DNA of 51,632 nucleotides from Candidatus Poribacteria bacterium (GTDB lineage: Bacteria; Poribacteria; WGA-4E; WGA-3G). The stretch's first letter is position 1, and each line of letters opens with the position of its first letter. Both the position numbers and the translations under genes were made by a program. The notes under the pieces were generated by a model. It was not told where the DNA came from. It saw only the letters and a program-made list of their open reading frames with translations, and ran no database searches. Location of the stretch: assembly GCA_021295715.1 (NCBI GenBank), contig JAGWBV010000029.1, positions 532 through 52,163 of the forward strand, in the 5' to 3' direction. Shown here piece after piece: positions 25,314 to 33,655 of this stretch.

Positions 25314-26627
25314 TCACGCTAAAATCACAAATTCCAATCGTCGATGTGCTTCACGCAGTGCCGCCTCCGCCGCCTTCGGTGTTTCAGCACGAGCGAAAAT
25401 GAAACCGAGGTATCGCGCCCCCTCTGGTAGTGGGACGACCTCCCCACCGATAGGGATTGTGATGTTGACCTCTACGATTCCGTCCACGCAATACGCCGAC
25501 GTTTTGCCACGCACTTCGCCCAAAATACCTGCCTTCGGGACAGGGATCATCATCACACCTGCTGCCTGCTGCTCACGCTGCAATTCCTCCACCTGCTGCC
25601 CAATCGCATGTCGGATAACGAGTTCCTCAAGCGACATTCCGGTTCCGAACCGCAGGCTCCTGGCACAGAGTCCACCAATCGTCCGTGCAGCGATCTCGAT
25701 CAGATGCGCCCCTTTGTCGTTATAGCGCAATTCGGCATGAATCGGTCCGTGTCTTAACCCCAAGGCATCGGCAGCTTCCGCAGTCGCTCGATGCAACGCC
25801 GCTTGGATCTCTATTGATAGACGGGAAGGCGTAACATAGAGCGTCTCTTCGAAAAAGGGACCTTCCAGCGGATCGGGTTTATCAAAAAGCGCGAGTGTCT
25901 TCAACTCACCGTCTAACAGGATGCCTTCCAATGCTACCTCTATCCCCGGAATATAGTCCTCAACGAGCAGATACTGTACCAGAGGAGCCTCAGAGGTCAT
26001 GCGATCACAATCATTATGAGAGTGTGCCTCCGCCGCGGATTCTTGTAAAGTTCGGAGAAGTTTGGCTGTCCGCCCGAAGGCTTCAATAAATTCGGTGGGT
26101 GTATCTGCCCTGATGACCCCGCGGCTGGCGGAGAGAGACAACGGCTTAATAATACACGGAAAACTGACGTGTGTATCTGTTCCAAGTTTCGCTGCTATTT
26201 CAGCAGGATTCTCTTCAATGGAAAAGCGTTGATAGGCAGGCACCGACACACCATTTGTCGCTAATGTGTCCCGTAAAAGATACTTGTTGCGTGTCGCTTT
26301 TGCGGAATCAACGGGGTTATGCGGAAGTCCCAACGCTTCTGACGCAGCCGTTGCCAACAGTGTCGTATCATCGTCAACGCCAACGATTGCCTTGATCGGA
26401 TAGGTTTCGGCGAATTCAACGATTGCCTGTGTTGCGGCAGTTGGCGTACTGAAATCAAGCACAAGCGTGTGTCGTGGCGATACATCTGCTGTTGTCGCCG
26501 CTTCCTCCGATGCGACGACCACCTCTACATTCAACTTCAGGGCTGCTTCGAGGAAATCCGTCGCTCGGTATGTGCGTGTTGGAAGGAGCAGGAGGACACG
26601 CGGTTTTTCTGAGAGTTGATGCTGCAT
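25314..26627 (-). CDS. ATP-grasp ligase of unknown substrate
   Basis: 437 residues with CAGGAGA before the ATG. The N-terminal pre-ATP-grasp Rossmann part (VLLLLPTRTYRATDFLEAA) is followed by an ATP-grasp core: KYLLRDTLATNGVSVP, PCIIKPLSLSASRGV (Lys for ATP), YLLVEDYIPGIEVALEGIL, and the metal/ATP site HAELRYNDKGAHLIEIAARTIGG. This is the layout of amino-acid ligases of the BacD/DdaF kind and of PurK/carnosine-synthase-like enzymes, which join carboxylates to amines through an acyl phosphate. The substrate cannot be read. A palindromic in-frame insertion (25985-26034) adds SAAEAHSHNDCDRMTSEAP just before the LVEDYIPG strand. The next gene (aldolase-like) may belong to the same pathway. Confidence 0.88.
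   Translation of the reverse strand: MQHQLSEKPRVLLLLPTRTYRATDFLEAALKLNVEVVVASEEAATTADVSPRHTLVLDFSTPTAATQAIVEFAETYPIKAIVGVDDDTTLLATAASEALGLPHNPVDSAKATRNKYLLRDTLATNGVSVPAYQRFSIEENPAEIAAKLGTDTHVSFPCIIKPLSLSASRGVIRADTPTEFIEAFGRTAKLLRTLQESAAEAHSHNDCDRMTSEAPLVQYLLVEDYIPGIEVALEGILLDGELKTLALFDKPDPLEGPFFEETLYVTPSRLSIEIQAALHRATAEAADALGLRHGPIHAELRYNDKGAHLIEIAARTIGGLCARSLRFGTGMSLEELVIRHAIGQQVEELQREQQAAGVMMIPVPKAGILGEVRGKTSAYCVDGIVEVNITIPIGGEVVPLPEGARYLGFIFARAETPKAAEAALREAHRRLEFVILA
25985..26034 (-). repeat. Protein-coding palindromic element, copy C (in ATP-grasp)
   Basis: Aligns without gaps to copies A (7661-7710) and B (29862-29911), in the same reading frame. Core 26000-26024: inner pairs are conserved, with one G-C to A-T compensatory change relative to copy A; outer pairs are degraded. 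Confidence 0.75.
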
Positions 26628-26640
26628 GCGGAAATCTCCT

Positions 26641-26790
26641 GGAGAATGGCTGGCGACTGGAGGCGGGAATGGTTACCAGTCATCAGTTACAAGAGGTTAT
26701 TGTGAATCGAGCGGAAACATCCAAGCAACACCTCTTAACTGAAAACTGAAAGGATCTCGTAGAAATCCGTCCTAATAACTGATAACTATT
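26641..26790. repeat. Composite repeat between aldolase and ATP-grasp genes
   Basis: Contains CCAGTCATCAGTTACAAGAGG, AACACCTCTTAACTGAAAACTGAAAGGAT and a GGATCTCGTAGAAATCCGTCC hairpin (26752-26772): the same modular composite as at 31651 and 33524. Confidence 0.65.
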
Positions 26791-26793
26791 CTG

Positions 26794-27753
26794 CTAACCG
26801 TTCCGTGAACCGCGTAACAACTTCTGATACTCCGCATGCGCATTCTGTGGATCGTCCTCGCCATCAAGAACACGGCGCAGGCACTGCACAAAGCCTATCG
26901 GGTCATCTTCACCGAAGATCGTCCGTCCGAACAGGATAGCACGTCCGCCGTTGCTGACGACATTGTGCCCAAGCGCGAATGTGCTACGCGCATTTTGACG
27001 GGGACCGCCCAATGCACCAATCACCAACGTCGTGTCGAACTGGCACAACTCGGTCCAGACATTAGCGGTTGTATATGCCGTTTTGATAAAGCGCGGGCGT
27101 TGGTGTTTTCGGAGATAACTCATCGTGCGGACAATAGAATCGGCGACATACATGCCCCGTTTCTCCTCATCCATCCCCGGCATCTTTACATTCGGCAAAA
27201 ATACCTCTAAGAGGTGATCGAAGCCCTCAATTTCACCGACGACGTGTGCGAACTGCACATACGCTTGTAACATGCGTTCATCAGCGATCGGATCGTTGTT
27301 AAGCGTAATGGAATACAACCCAAGGTTGACTCGGCATTCAAGTGCCGGACCGATGAGTGCCTCACAATAGCGTTGCATGTCCTCGGGAAACACCGTCTGA
27401 AACGGCATTGACGGACTCGAAGTATAGACACCAAACCTCGGATTCCAGATAGCCGTCTCTGAGTTCATCCGGACGATGGGTGTAATCGGCGTGTCTTCAA
27501 AGAGGTTTTCTTCAAGTGCGAGGGTTTCGGCATCGGCGGGTGTCATGAGAAGCCCGTCTAATTTACCATCTGCAACGAGGTCGCGCTGGAGTTGCAAAAA
27601 CTCTGCGTGTGTTCGATAGTGCGGTTTCGGGTGTTGTACTTGTCCAAGCCCTTTAATCCCAGCAGACGCGAGCGGATCCGCCGCAAAAACCAGAATCGGG
27701 CTACGGGCAAGTAAGTCAGTATCAGCAAGTTTGTCAAATATCCGGTTACCCAT
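26794..27753 (-). CDS. Class I aldolase-like TIM-barrel protein
   Basis: 319 residues with AAAGGA before the ATG. No signal peptide. Segments ILVFAADPLASAG, GKLDGLLMTPADAETLAL, ECRVNLGLYSITLNND, FDHLLEVFLPNVK, RPRFIKTAYTTANVWTEL and TLVIGALGGPRQNARST follow the beta-strand order of class I fructose/tagatose-bisphosphate and DeoC-like aldolases. The Lys in FIKTAY is at the place of the Schiff-base Lys (KVPY in relatives), and GALGGP resembles the phosphate-binding loop. The reaction is probably aldol cleavage of a sugar or keto-acid; the substrate is unknown. It lies upstream of the ATP-grasp gene in the same direction. Confidence 0.7.
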   Translation of the reverse strand: MGNRIFDKLADTDLLARSPILVFAADPLASAGIKGLGQVQHPKPHYRTHAEFLQLQRDLVADGKLDGLLMTPADAETLALEENLFEDTPITPIVRMNSETAIWNPRFGVYTSSPSMPFQTVFPEDMQRYCEALIGPALECRVNLGLYSITLNNDPIADERMLQAYVQFAHVVGEIEGFDHLLEVFLPNVKMPGMDEEKRGMYVADSIVRTMSYLRKHQRPRFIKTAYTTANVWTELCQFDTTLVIGALGGPRQNARSTFALGHNVVSNGGRAILFGRTIFGEDDPIGFVQCLRRVLDGEDDPQNAHAEYQKLLRGSRNG

Positions 27754-28236
27754 GTATTATTATTCCTTTTTTATCGCCAGTTTGAAAATAAATCTGTAGG
27801 TGTTTTGCTTGGGTGTTTCCCCAGGTAGAGCGGTAAACACCCATAGAAAGCCGCGTCATGTGAACAGATATTTCGTTTTTCAAGACCACTTTCTGTATCA
27901 ATGCCGGTAGCGAAACCCAACTTGACACTTTTATCAAACTCACGTTTTTTTATCACTACTGGCTTTCAGTTAAAAGGGATATGTGATTTTTCAAAATTCC
28001 TCTTAACTGACTGCCGAAAGGAAAACCTGAATGCAGATTAAGAATTTAATTCGGTAATATTTATTTTTCCCAGGCCCGGTTGGTGCGGTTTTGCGGCGTA
28101 CTCGCCCAAATGCGATCTGCATTCCTAACCAGGGTTCCCACCCGTTACTGGGAAGGGACGCCGGATATGGTTGTGGAATTACCGAAATATTTATTTAAAC
28201 TTCATAAAGGTTTTCCGACCTGATGGCTGACGGCTA
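27754..28236. other. Gene-free repeat stretch between priA and the aldolase gene
   Basis: Holds the GTAGGTGTTTTGCTTGGGTG repeat (27797-27825), heptad units with CCTCTTAACTGACTGCC (about 27962-28016), a GGTTGGTGCGGTT fragment of the hairpin family followed by the GGTTTTGCGGCGTACTC repeat (28087-28122), and CCCGTTACTGGGAAGGG. The last repeat has a second copy at 43638-43673. No gene seen. Confidence 0.65.
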
Positions 28237-30897
28237 TCAGAGGATATTCGTCGGATCGATGTCGATCACAAATTCAATTGCATTCGATTTAATCGCGACG
28301 GGTGGCTCGTCAGATAAGTGCTTAAGGAGTTGACTGATTCTTTCAACGGAGTTGCTTCGAAGTAGAAAATGCCACCGAAATTTCCCTTCGATTTTCGAGA
28401 GTGGCGCTGGGGCGGGACCGAGGATTTCTACCGCGGACGCTCCAACGTCGTCTTCTTTCTCATTGGGCTGAGTGGTAGGTGCTTGATCTGTCAACCAAAT
28501 CTGAAGTTGATTTTGGACAGCATGCGCAGCCGCTTCAACCTGTTTTTCGTCCTTGCCGCGAAGGAGAAGCGTCCCGACATGTGAGAAAGGTGGATACCGT
28601 AAAGCACCGCGTGATTCGACCTCCTGCGCATAGAAACTGAGGTAATCGTGCTTTTGTGCGGCGGAAATACAGTAGTGATCAGGCATATAGGTCTGAATGA
28701 TGACCTTTCCTTCAAGTTCGGCTCGTCCGGAACGTCCAGCGACCTGTGTCAACAGGCTAAACGTCTGTTCACTCGCCCGAAAGTCCGGCAGATTCAAACT
28801 GGTATCCGCGGCGATGACCCCAACAAGTGTGACATTCGGGAAGTCTAACCCCTTTGATACCATCTGCGTGCCTATGAGAATATCAATCTGCTGCTGCTCA
28901 AATGTCCCTAAAATCTGCTGATGCGCATTTTTTCGTGCTGTTGAATCGGCATCAAACCGCTTCACACGTGCCTGTGGGAACGCTTTCCCCACCTCTTGCT
29001 CAACAGCCTCGGTTCCCAGCCCAAAATACCGAATCGCAGGGCTGCTACACTCTGGACAGGTCGGATGCGTCGGACGTTTATCACCACAGTGGTGACAAAC
29101 GAGACGTTTCGTCTCAAAGTGGAAAGTCAATGAAATAGAGCAATTTTCGCAGCGTTCAACATAACCACACGTTCGGCAGAACACATGCGTGGAATGCCCA
29201 CGTCTGTTGAGAAATAGGATAATTTGCTCTCGCCTTTCCAATCGTTCTTCAATCGAATTTCGAAGGACATCTGAAAAGATAGTTCTGTTGCCTTTTTTCA
29301 ATTCAGTCCGCATATCAACGATGTGGACATCAGGCATCTTTCTATTAAGAACGCGATCTGGCAGGCTGAGAAGCCGATACCGCCCATTTTTCGCACGATG
29401 AAAACTTTCAAGTGACGGGGTCGCACTCCCAAGTACGACAGGACAGTTTGCGAGTTCACCCCGCTTCTGCGCGACATCCCGTGCGTGGTAACGCGGGACT
29501 GTATCCGATTTATAGGAATCCGAATGTTCTTCGTCTATAATTAGCATACCCAGTTCTTTCACTGGGGCAAAGACAGCAGAACGCGGTCCAATCACAATGT
29601 CCGCATCTCCCTTTTGAATACGATGCCACTGATCATAGCGTTCCCCATCACTCAACCGACTGTGCAGCAACGCTACCCGTTCCCCGAATCGTCCAACAAA
29701 TCGAGAGGCAGCCTGCGGTGTGAGTGATATTTCCGGCACTAATACGATGACAGATTTCCCGTTTCCAAGGACTTTTGTCATCGCTTGCATGTAGACTTCG
29801 GTCTTTCCACTTCCCGTTACACCGTGGAGCAGAAAGGTGGGCGCACGTTCAGCAGCACGGACGGATTCCGAGGTAACGCGATCGCGCGCATCGCGATGGT
29901 GTCCCTCCGCTGACGCGTCTATAGTCTGTGGAGAAAGTATATTTTGAATCTCCGCGAACGCCATCAATTGCGCAGCGTTCAAGTCAAGCGGTTGTGTTGC
30001 AGCGATCGGTTCAGAACTCAAAGGATTACGAACGGCTTCTGCACGTGTGATGTGAAGAAAACCGCGTCTTTCAAGCGTGCGAAGCAGAGAGATACTGGTA
30101 TTCACGCGTTTGGTGAGGTCGGTTGTCGTCAAAGGACCACCTTCATCAAGCAGGAGTTGCAGTATTTCGGCATGCTTCGCAGCGGCAACGTTCCGACGCC
30201 TGCCCGGTAACCGACCAGACGAATCTTTGGAATCGTCCGCCTCACACCTGAGTAGATCAATTTCCGCTTCAATATCAGCAGTCGGTGCAGCTAAAATTGC
30301 CACAGAGGTTAACTGCGTGTTGGCTTTCGGTTTGTGGGTGACATCAAGGCTAACGATGCCCTTTTCTTGGAGCGCAGTAATCTTCGGACGGAGATTTTGG
30401 TAAGTGACACCCATACGTCGGGCAAGTTGATTCAGAGACAACTCACCCTCTGCTTCCAATAGCGAGACGAGTGCCTTTTGCACTTTTCCCTGTGACGCAG
30501 GTGCTCCTGATAAGAGTCGCACTTTCTGTTCTTTCTGCGTTCGCACAGCCGCCGGCACGGCGCAAAAGAGCGAGAGACCCCACGAGCAGACATAATATTC
30601 TGCCATCCATTTCGTAAGTGCGAGCAGTTCAGTGGAGAAGGTCGGGGTTTCATCAAGGCAGGCGGAAATATTTCTGATAATATCAGGAGCAAGATCGGTT
30701 TCATCGAGTCGCTCAACGACAACGCCTTCTTGACGTGTCCCACGGAAAGGTGCTAACACCCGGGTCCCGAGTTGTAAAGCTGCATCCATCTGCGGCGGCA
30801 CACCGTAGGTGAAAACTTGATCGACCGATAGCGGAAAAGCAATGTTTGCATATTTTAATTTATTGCCGCTTGGGCTGTGCTCCACTACATTCCGCAC
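28237..30897 (-). CDS. priA: Primosomal protein N' (replication restart helicase PriA)
   Basis: 886 residues, longer than the usual 730-820. The N-terminal 3'-DNA-end-binding domain (IAFPLSVDQVFTYGVP, GTRVLAPFRGTRQEGVV) is followed by a winged-helix region, the helicase with Walker A HGVTGSGKTEVY (about 357-368), DEEH box LIIDEEHSDSYK, and two zinc clusters (CRTCGYVERCENC and CHHCGDKRP...CPEC). A lower helicase lobe with GTQMVSKGLDFPNV and QVAGRSGRAE completes it. It reloads the replisome at stalled forks. Extra length comes partly from an in-frame palindromic element (29862-29911) encoding SAEGHHRDARDRVTSESV just before the Walker A strand, and from linkers near residues 220-260. Confidence 0.96.
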   Translation of the reverse strand: MRNVVEHSPSGNKLKYANIAFPLSVDQVFTYGVPPQMDAALQLGTRVLAPFRGTRQEGVVVERLDETDLAPDIIRNISACLDETPTFSTELLALTKWMAEYYVCSWGLSLFCAVPAAVRTQKEQKVRLLSGAPASQGKVQKALVSLLEAEGELSLNQLARRMGVTYQNLRPKITALQEKGIVSLDVTHKPKANTQLTSVAILAAPTADIEAEIDLLRCEADDSKDSSGRLPGRRRNVAAAKHAEILQLLLDEGGPLTTTDLTKRVNTSISLLRTLERRGFLHITRAEAVRNPLSSEPIAATQPLDLNAAQLMAFAEIQNILSPQTIDASAEGHHRDARDRVTSESVRAAERAPTFLLHGVTGSGKTEVYMQAMTKVLGNGKSVIVLVPEISLTPQAASRFVGRFGERVALLHSRLSDGERYDQWHRIQKGDADIVIGPRSAVFAPVKELGMLIIDEEHSDSYKSDTVPRYHARDVAQKRGELANCPVVLGSATPSLESFHRAKNGRYRLLSLPDRVLNRKMPDVHIVDMRTELKKGNRTIFSDVLRNSIEERLERREQIILFLNRRGHSTHVFCRTCGYVERCENCSISLTFHFETKRLVCHHCGDKRPTHPTCPECSSPAIRYFGLGTEAVEQEVGKAFPQARVKRFDADSTARKNAHQQILGTFEQQQIDILIGTQMVSKGLDFPNVTLVGVIAADTSLNLPDFRASEQTFSLLTQVAGRSGRAELEGKVIIQTYMPDHYCISAAQKHDYLSFYAQEVESRGALRYPPFSHVGTLLLRGKDEKQVEAAAHAVQNQLQIWLTDQAPTTQPNEKEDDVGASAVEILGPAPAPLSKIEGKFRWHFLLRSNSVERISQLLKHLSDEPPVAIKSNAIEFVIDIDPTNIL
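29862..29911 (-). repeat. Protein-coding palindromic element, copy B (in priA)
   Basis: Gap-free homologue of copies A and C. In its core (29877-29901) two stem pairs differ from copy A by paired substitutions (A-T to G-C and T-G to C-G), keeping the hairpin arms complementary. Confidence 0.8.
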
Positions 30898-30923
30898 AGG
30901 TTTCCGATCCTCCTATCTGACTG

Positions 30924-31640
30924 CTATTCCGCTAAAAAAGCAAGCACCTTTTTCACATCTTCCCACACGTCACGTTTGCCATTCGGGTTTCTAAGGAGGT
31001 ATGCCGGGTGATACGTCGGCATGACGACTGGCGGTTTTTTATGTGGAAGAACGCGGAGTCCTGGCACGTTACACGGATGAAACTCTCCACGAAGTTTTGT
31101 AATACCGGTTTTTGTCCCAAGTATCATCTGTGCTGCAAAAGATCCGAGTGCCACAATCACCTTCGGCTGAATGAGCTCTATCTGACGCACCAAATAAGGA
31201 CTACAGGTTTCGACCTCGATGGGTTGAGGATTCCTGTTGCCGGGTGGACGACACTTAAGCACATTCGCGATATAGACATCCTCGCGTTTGAGTTTCATCC
31301 CCGCCTCAATGATCTGCGTCAGCAATTGGCCTGCTCTACCGACAAAGGGTTCTCCCTGTCGGTCTTCATCCGCACCGGGTGCCTCTCCGATGAACATAAG
31401 GTCAGTATCCGTGTTTCCAACACCAAAAACGACACTGTTCCGTGTCTCGTGCAACGGACATTTAGTGCAACTTGCGGCATCGGTAGCCAGCGTAGGTAGA
31501 TCGAAGTTCGCATAGGGCGATTCCCGCTCTGGCTCGCTTAGTTCTGATTCTATGAAACCGAGTTGAAGTTGTTCTTCCACGTGTTCCCTCACACTTGCAA
31601 TAAGTTCTACATATTCTTTTCTGAGACTGTCTCTATCCAT
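30924..31640 (-). CDS. Uracil-DNA glycosylase, family 4 (Fe-S)
   Basis: 238 residues. Removes uracil from DNA, starting base excision repair. Motif A IGEAPGADEDRQGEPFVGRAG, a 4Fe-4S ligand set CTKCPL...CRPPGNRNP...C, and motif B HPAYLLRNP are all intact, as in the thermophile-type UDGa proteins. The N-terminal 50 residues are a charged helix seen in many members. It sits 26 bases upstream of priA, so the repair and restart genes are probably co-expressed. The ribosome binding site is weak (AAACATT before the ATG). Confidence 0.95.
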   Translation of the reverse strand: MDRDSLRKEYVELIASVREHVEEQLQLGFIESELSEPERESPYANFDLPTLATDAASCTKCPLHETRNSVVFGVGNTDTDLMFIGEAPGADEDRQGEPFVGRAGQLLTQIIEAGMKLKREDVYIANVLKCRPPGNRNPQPIEVETCSPYLVRQIELIQPKVIVALGSFAAQMILGTKTGITKLRGEFHPCNVPGLRVLPHKKPPVVMPTYHPAYLLRNPNGKRDVWEDVKKVLAFLAE

Positions 31641-31650
31641 AATGTTTTCA

Positions 31651-31811
31651 GGTCGGATTTTCTGCGAAAACCCTTTCAGTTGTCAGCAATCAGAGGAAAT
31701 AGTTATCAGTTTTCAGTCTTTAGTTATCGGTTAAGAGGTTTTCGTTTGACAGAACTCTCTTGTAACTGACGGCTGATGGAAACCGATGGCTGACTGCTAT
31801 TTTGTCGACCG
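31651..31811. repeat. Composite repeat between rseP and udg
   Basis: CGGATTTTCTGCGAAAACCC hairpin, CAGTTGTCAGCAATCAGAGG, GGTTAAGAGGTTTTCGTTTGACAGAAC (also near 4085) and GACTGCTATTTTGTCGACCGCTA. The modules appear in the same order as at 37078 and 23191. Confidence 0.7.
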
Positions 31812-33503
31812 CTAATTTCGTAGATCGTGAATCAGGGACATACCATCGAACCAAGTGATGTACAGGAAAAGGGCAATCAGGAGAACAATACAAACCTGTT
31901 GAACAATCTCTTGTGCTTTCCGAGGCATCGGTCTGCCACGGATCTTCTCGACAGCGAAAAACAGCAACTGCCCCCCGTCAGCAATCGGAATCGGCAACAG
32001 ATTGACAATGCAAAGATTGATACTAATAAACCCAATGAAAAAGAGAACACTGCTTAACCCGACCCTGTCAAACATACGACTCGTGGCGTTCGCGATACCG
32101 ATTGGACCGGCGAGATGTTTCGGTGATACCTCTCCACCTACCAACTGTTGCAAGGTTCTCCCGACAGTTGTAAAGGTCAACCATGTCGCTTCAACGCCTT
32201 TCCCGAACCCTGCAAAAAGGTTATAATCCGGCAAAGGTGCTGTTTTTGCACCGAATTCCATTCCACTCAGGGACGTCTGCCACGCCAATCCGAAGAGCGC
32301 TCCTTCGGTATCTACCTCTGAGCCTTGAATCTCTGCGGCGAGCGTTACCTTTTTCAGGCTACCGTCTCGCAGCAATCCAACTTCGATCGGTTGACTGGTG
32401 TCCATTGTCTTGAGTTCTGAATAGAGCGTCGCATTGTCTACTGGCACTCCGTTAAGCGTCGCAAGCACATCTCCATCTTGGATCCCAGCGTTATGTGCGA
32501 TGCTATTTGCTTGGATACTCGCTTTCACACGCCAGCGCACAGGCAGTTCAAGTGTGAATGTCTCATCACCACGGCGAATACCAAGCGTCAACGCTTCCTG
32601 ATTTTCGTTAATACTTTGATAAAGGGTCTGATATTTCTCATTACGCCAGTCTTGCGAAGCGTGCCAGACGCCGTATCCAAAATAAGGAACGTTGTGGAGT
32701 TTCTTACCGTTGATGCTCACAATCTGGTCGCCGACTTGGATTCCCGTCTGTGCCGCGAGACTCCCTTCTTCGACATGATTGACAATTGTTTCCGTTCTAC
32801 TGCTCACTCGAATGACGCCAATATCGCCTCTGACACTCGGCTCCGCATCGGGTATAACAGAAAGGAACTTGCGTTCGCCATCGCGTTCCACAACGAGATC
32901 AACAGGTCTATTGGCACTGGTGAAAATCCGCGTTTGGAACATCGCCCAATGGCTAATTGGATCCCCATTGACGGAAACAATTGTATCGCCAGGCATTAGC
33001 CCACCCACAGCACCCGCTCCATCATCAGCCACCCAGCCAATCTGAATTGCCTCTTTTTCACCAAGCGGTAAGCCTGTTAATCCACCGATCAACCGAGCGG
33101 AATCCGCGTTAATCCCGGTAGTAAAGACAAGCCAATATACCAAAAAACCGAACAACAGATTAACTGCGGGACCCGCGGCGACGACATAGGCACGACTGCC
33201 GATCGGGGCACTCGCGAATTCACCCTGCGCGCCGGTTTGTTCCGTTGGACTCTCCCCTTCCATTTGAACATAGCCACCGAATGGCAATAGTGAGAGTCTA
33301 TAATCTGTTTCACCTCGCTGAAACCCAATGAGTTTCGGACCGAAGCCGAGAGAGAAGGTGTTTACTTTGATACCAGACCGTTTCGCGGCATAAAAATGAC
33401 CAAGTTCATGAATGAAAATAATAAATCCGAGAGGAATAATCGCAAGAAATGCCGTTTTTATGTAGGGAACTATGGAGCTAATCAGGTCAACAAAGAATTC
33501 CAT
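31812..33503 (-). CDS. rseP: Site-2 intramembrane metalloprotease RseP
   Basis: 563 residues, about 110 longer than E. coli RseP. N-terminal membrane helix with zinc site HELGH (IIFIHELGHFYAAKRSG), SLGFGPKLIGF, and the C-terminal helix with the third ligand in NLLPIPIADGGQ (usually NLLPIPVLDGG). It cuts transmembrane segments of anti-sigma factors or remnant signal peptides. Between the helices lie three PDZ-like segments (GLMPGDTIVSVNG, GIQVGDQIVSING and GIQDGDVLATLNG), one more than usual, which may gate substrate size. It is in the conserved rpsB-tsf-frr-cdsA-dxr-rseP order. An in-frame ATG after CGAGGAAA marks the start. Confidence 0.95.
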   Translation of the reverse strand: MEFFVDLISSIVPYIKTAFLAIIPLGFIIFIHELGHFYAAKRSGIKVNTFSLGFGPKLIGFQRGETDYRLSLLPFGGYVQMEGESPTEQTGAQGEFASAPIGSRAYVVAAGPAVNLLFGFLVYWLVFTTGINADSARLIGGLTGLPLGEKEAIQIGWVADDGAGAVGGLMPGDTIVSVNGDPISHWAMFQTRIFTSANRPVDLVVERDGERKFLSVIPDAEPSVRGDIGVIRVSSRTETIVNHVEEGSLAAQTGIQVGDQIVSINGKKLHNVPYFGYGVWHASQDWRNEKYQTLYQSINENQEALTLGIRRGDETFTLELPVRWRVKASIQANSIAHNAGIQDGDVLATLNGVPVDNATLYSELKTMDTSQPIEVGLLRDGSLKKVTLAAEIQGSEVDTEGALFGLAWQTSLSGMEFGAKTAPLPDYNLFAGFGKGVEATWLTFTTVGRTLQQLVGGEVSPKHLAGPIGIANATSRMFDRVGLSSVLFFIGFISINLCIVNLLPIPIADGGQLLFFAVEKIRGRPMPRKAQEIVQQVCIVLLIALFLYITWFDGMSLIHDLRN

Positions 33504-33523
33504 GGTATTTATTTCCTCGTTAT

Positions 33524-33655
33524 GAGTTTTCAGTTTTCAGTGACTCGCTTGTGGTATGATTCTCATTGCGAAGTAGTTTTCAACCGCCATACCTCTTAAC
33601 TGACGACTGACGACCGAAAGGATTTTTTGAAAAAATCCGTCCTGATAACTATTTT
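33524..33655. repeat. Composite repeat between dxr and rseP
   Basis: GTTTTCAGTTTTCAGTGAC, CCGCCATACCTCTTAACTGACGACTGACGACC and the hairpin GGATTTTTTGAAAAAATCC (33620-33638). Orientation is inverted relative to the copy at 31651. Confidence 0.7.

Noticed and set aside
32478-32999. 173-residue plus-strand frame
   Set aside because: Antisense shadow of the rseP PDZ region.
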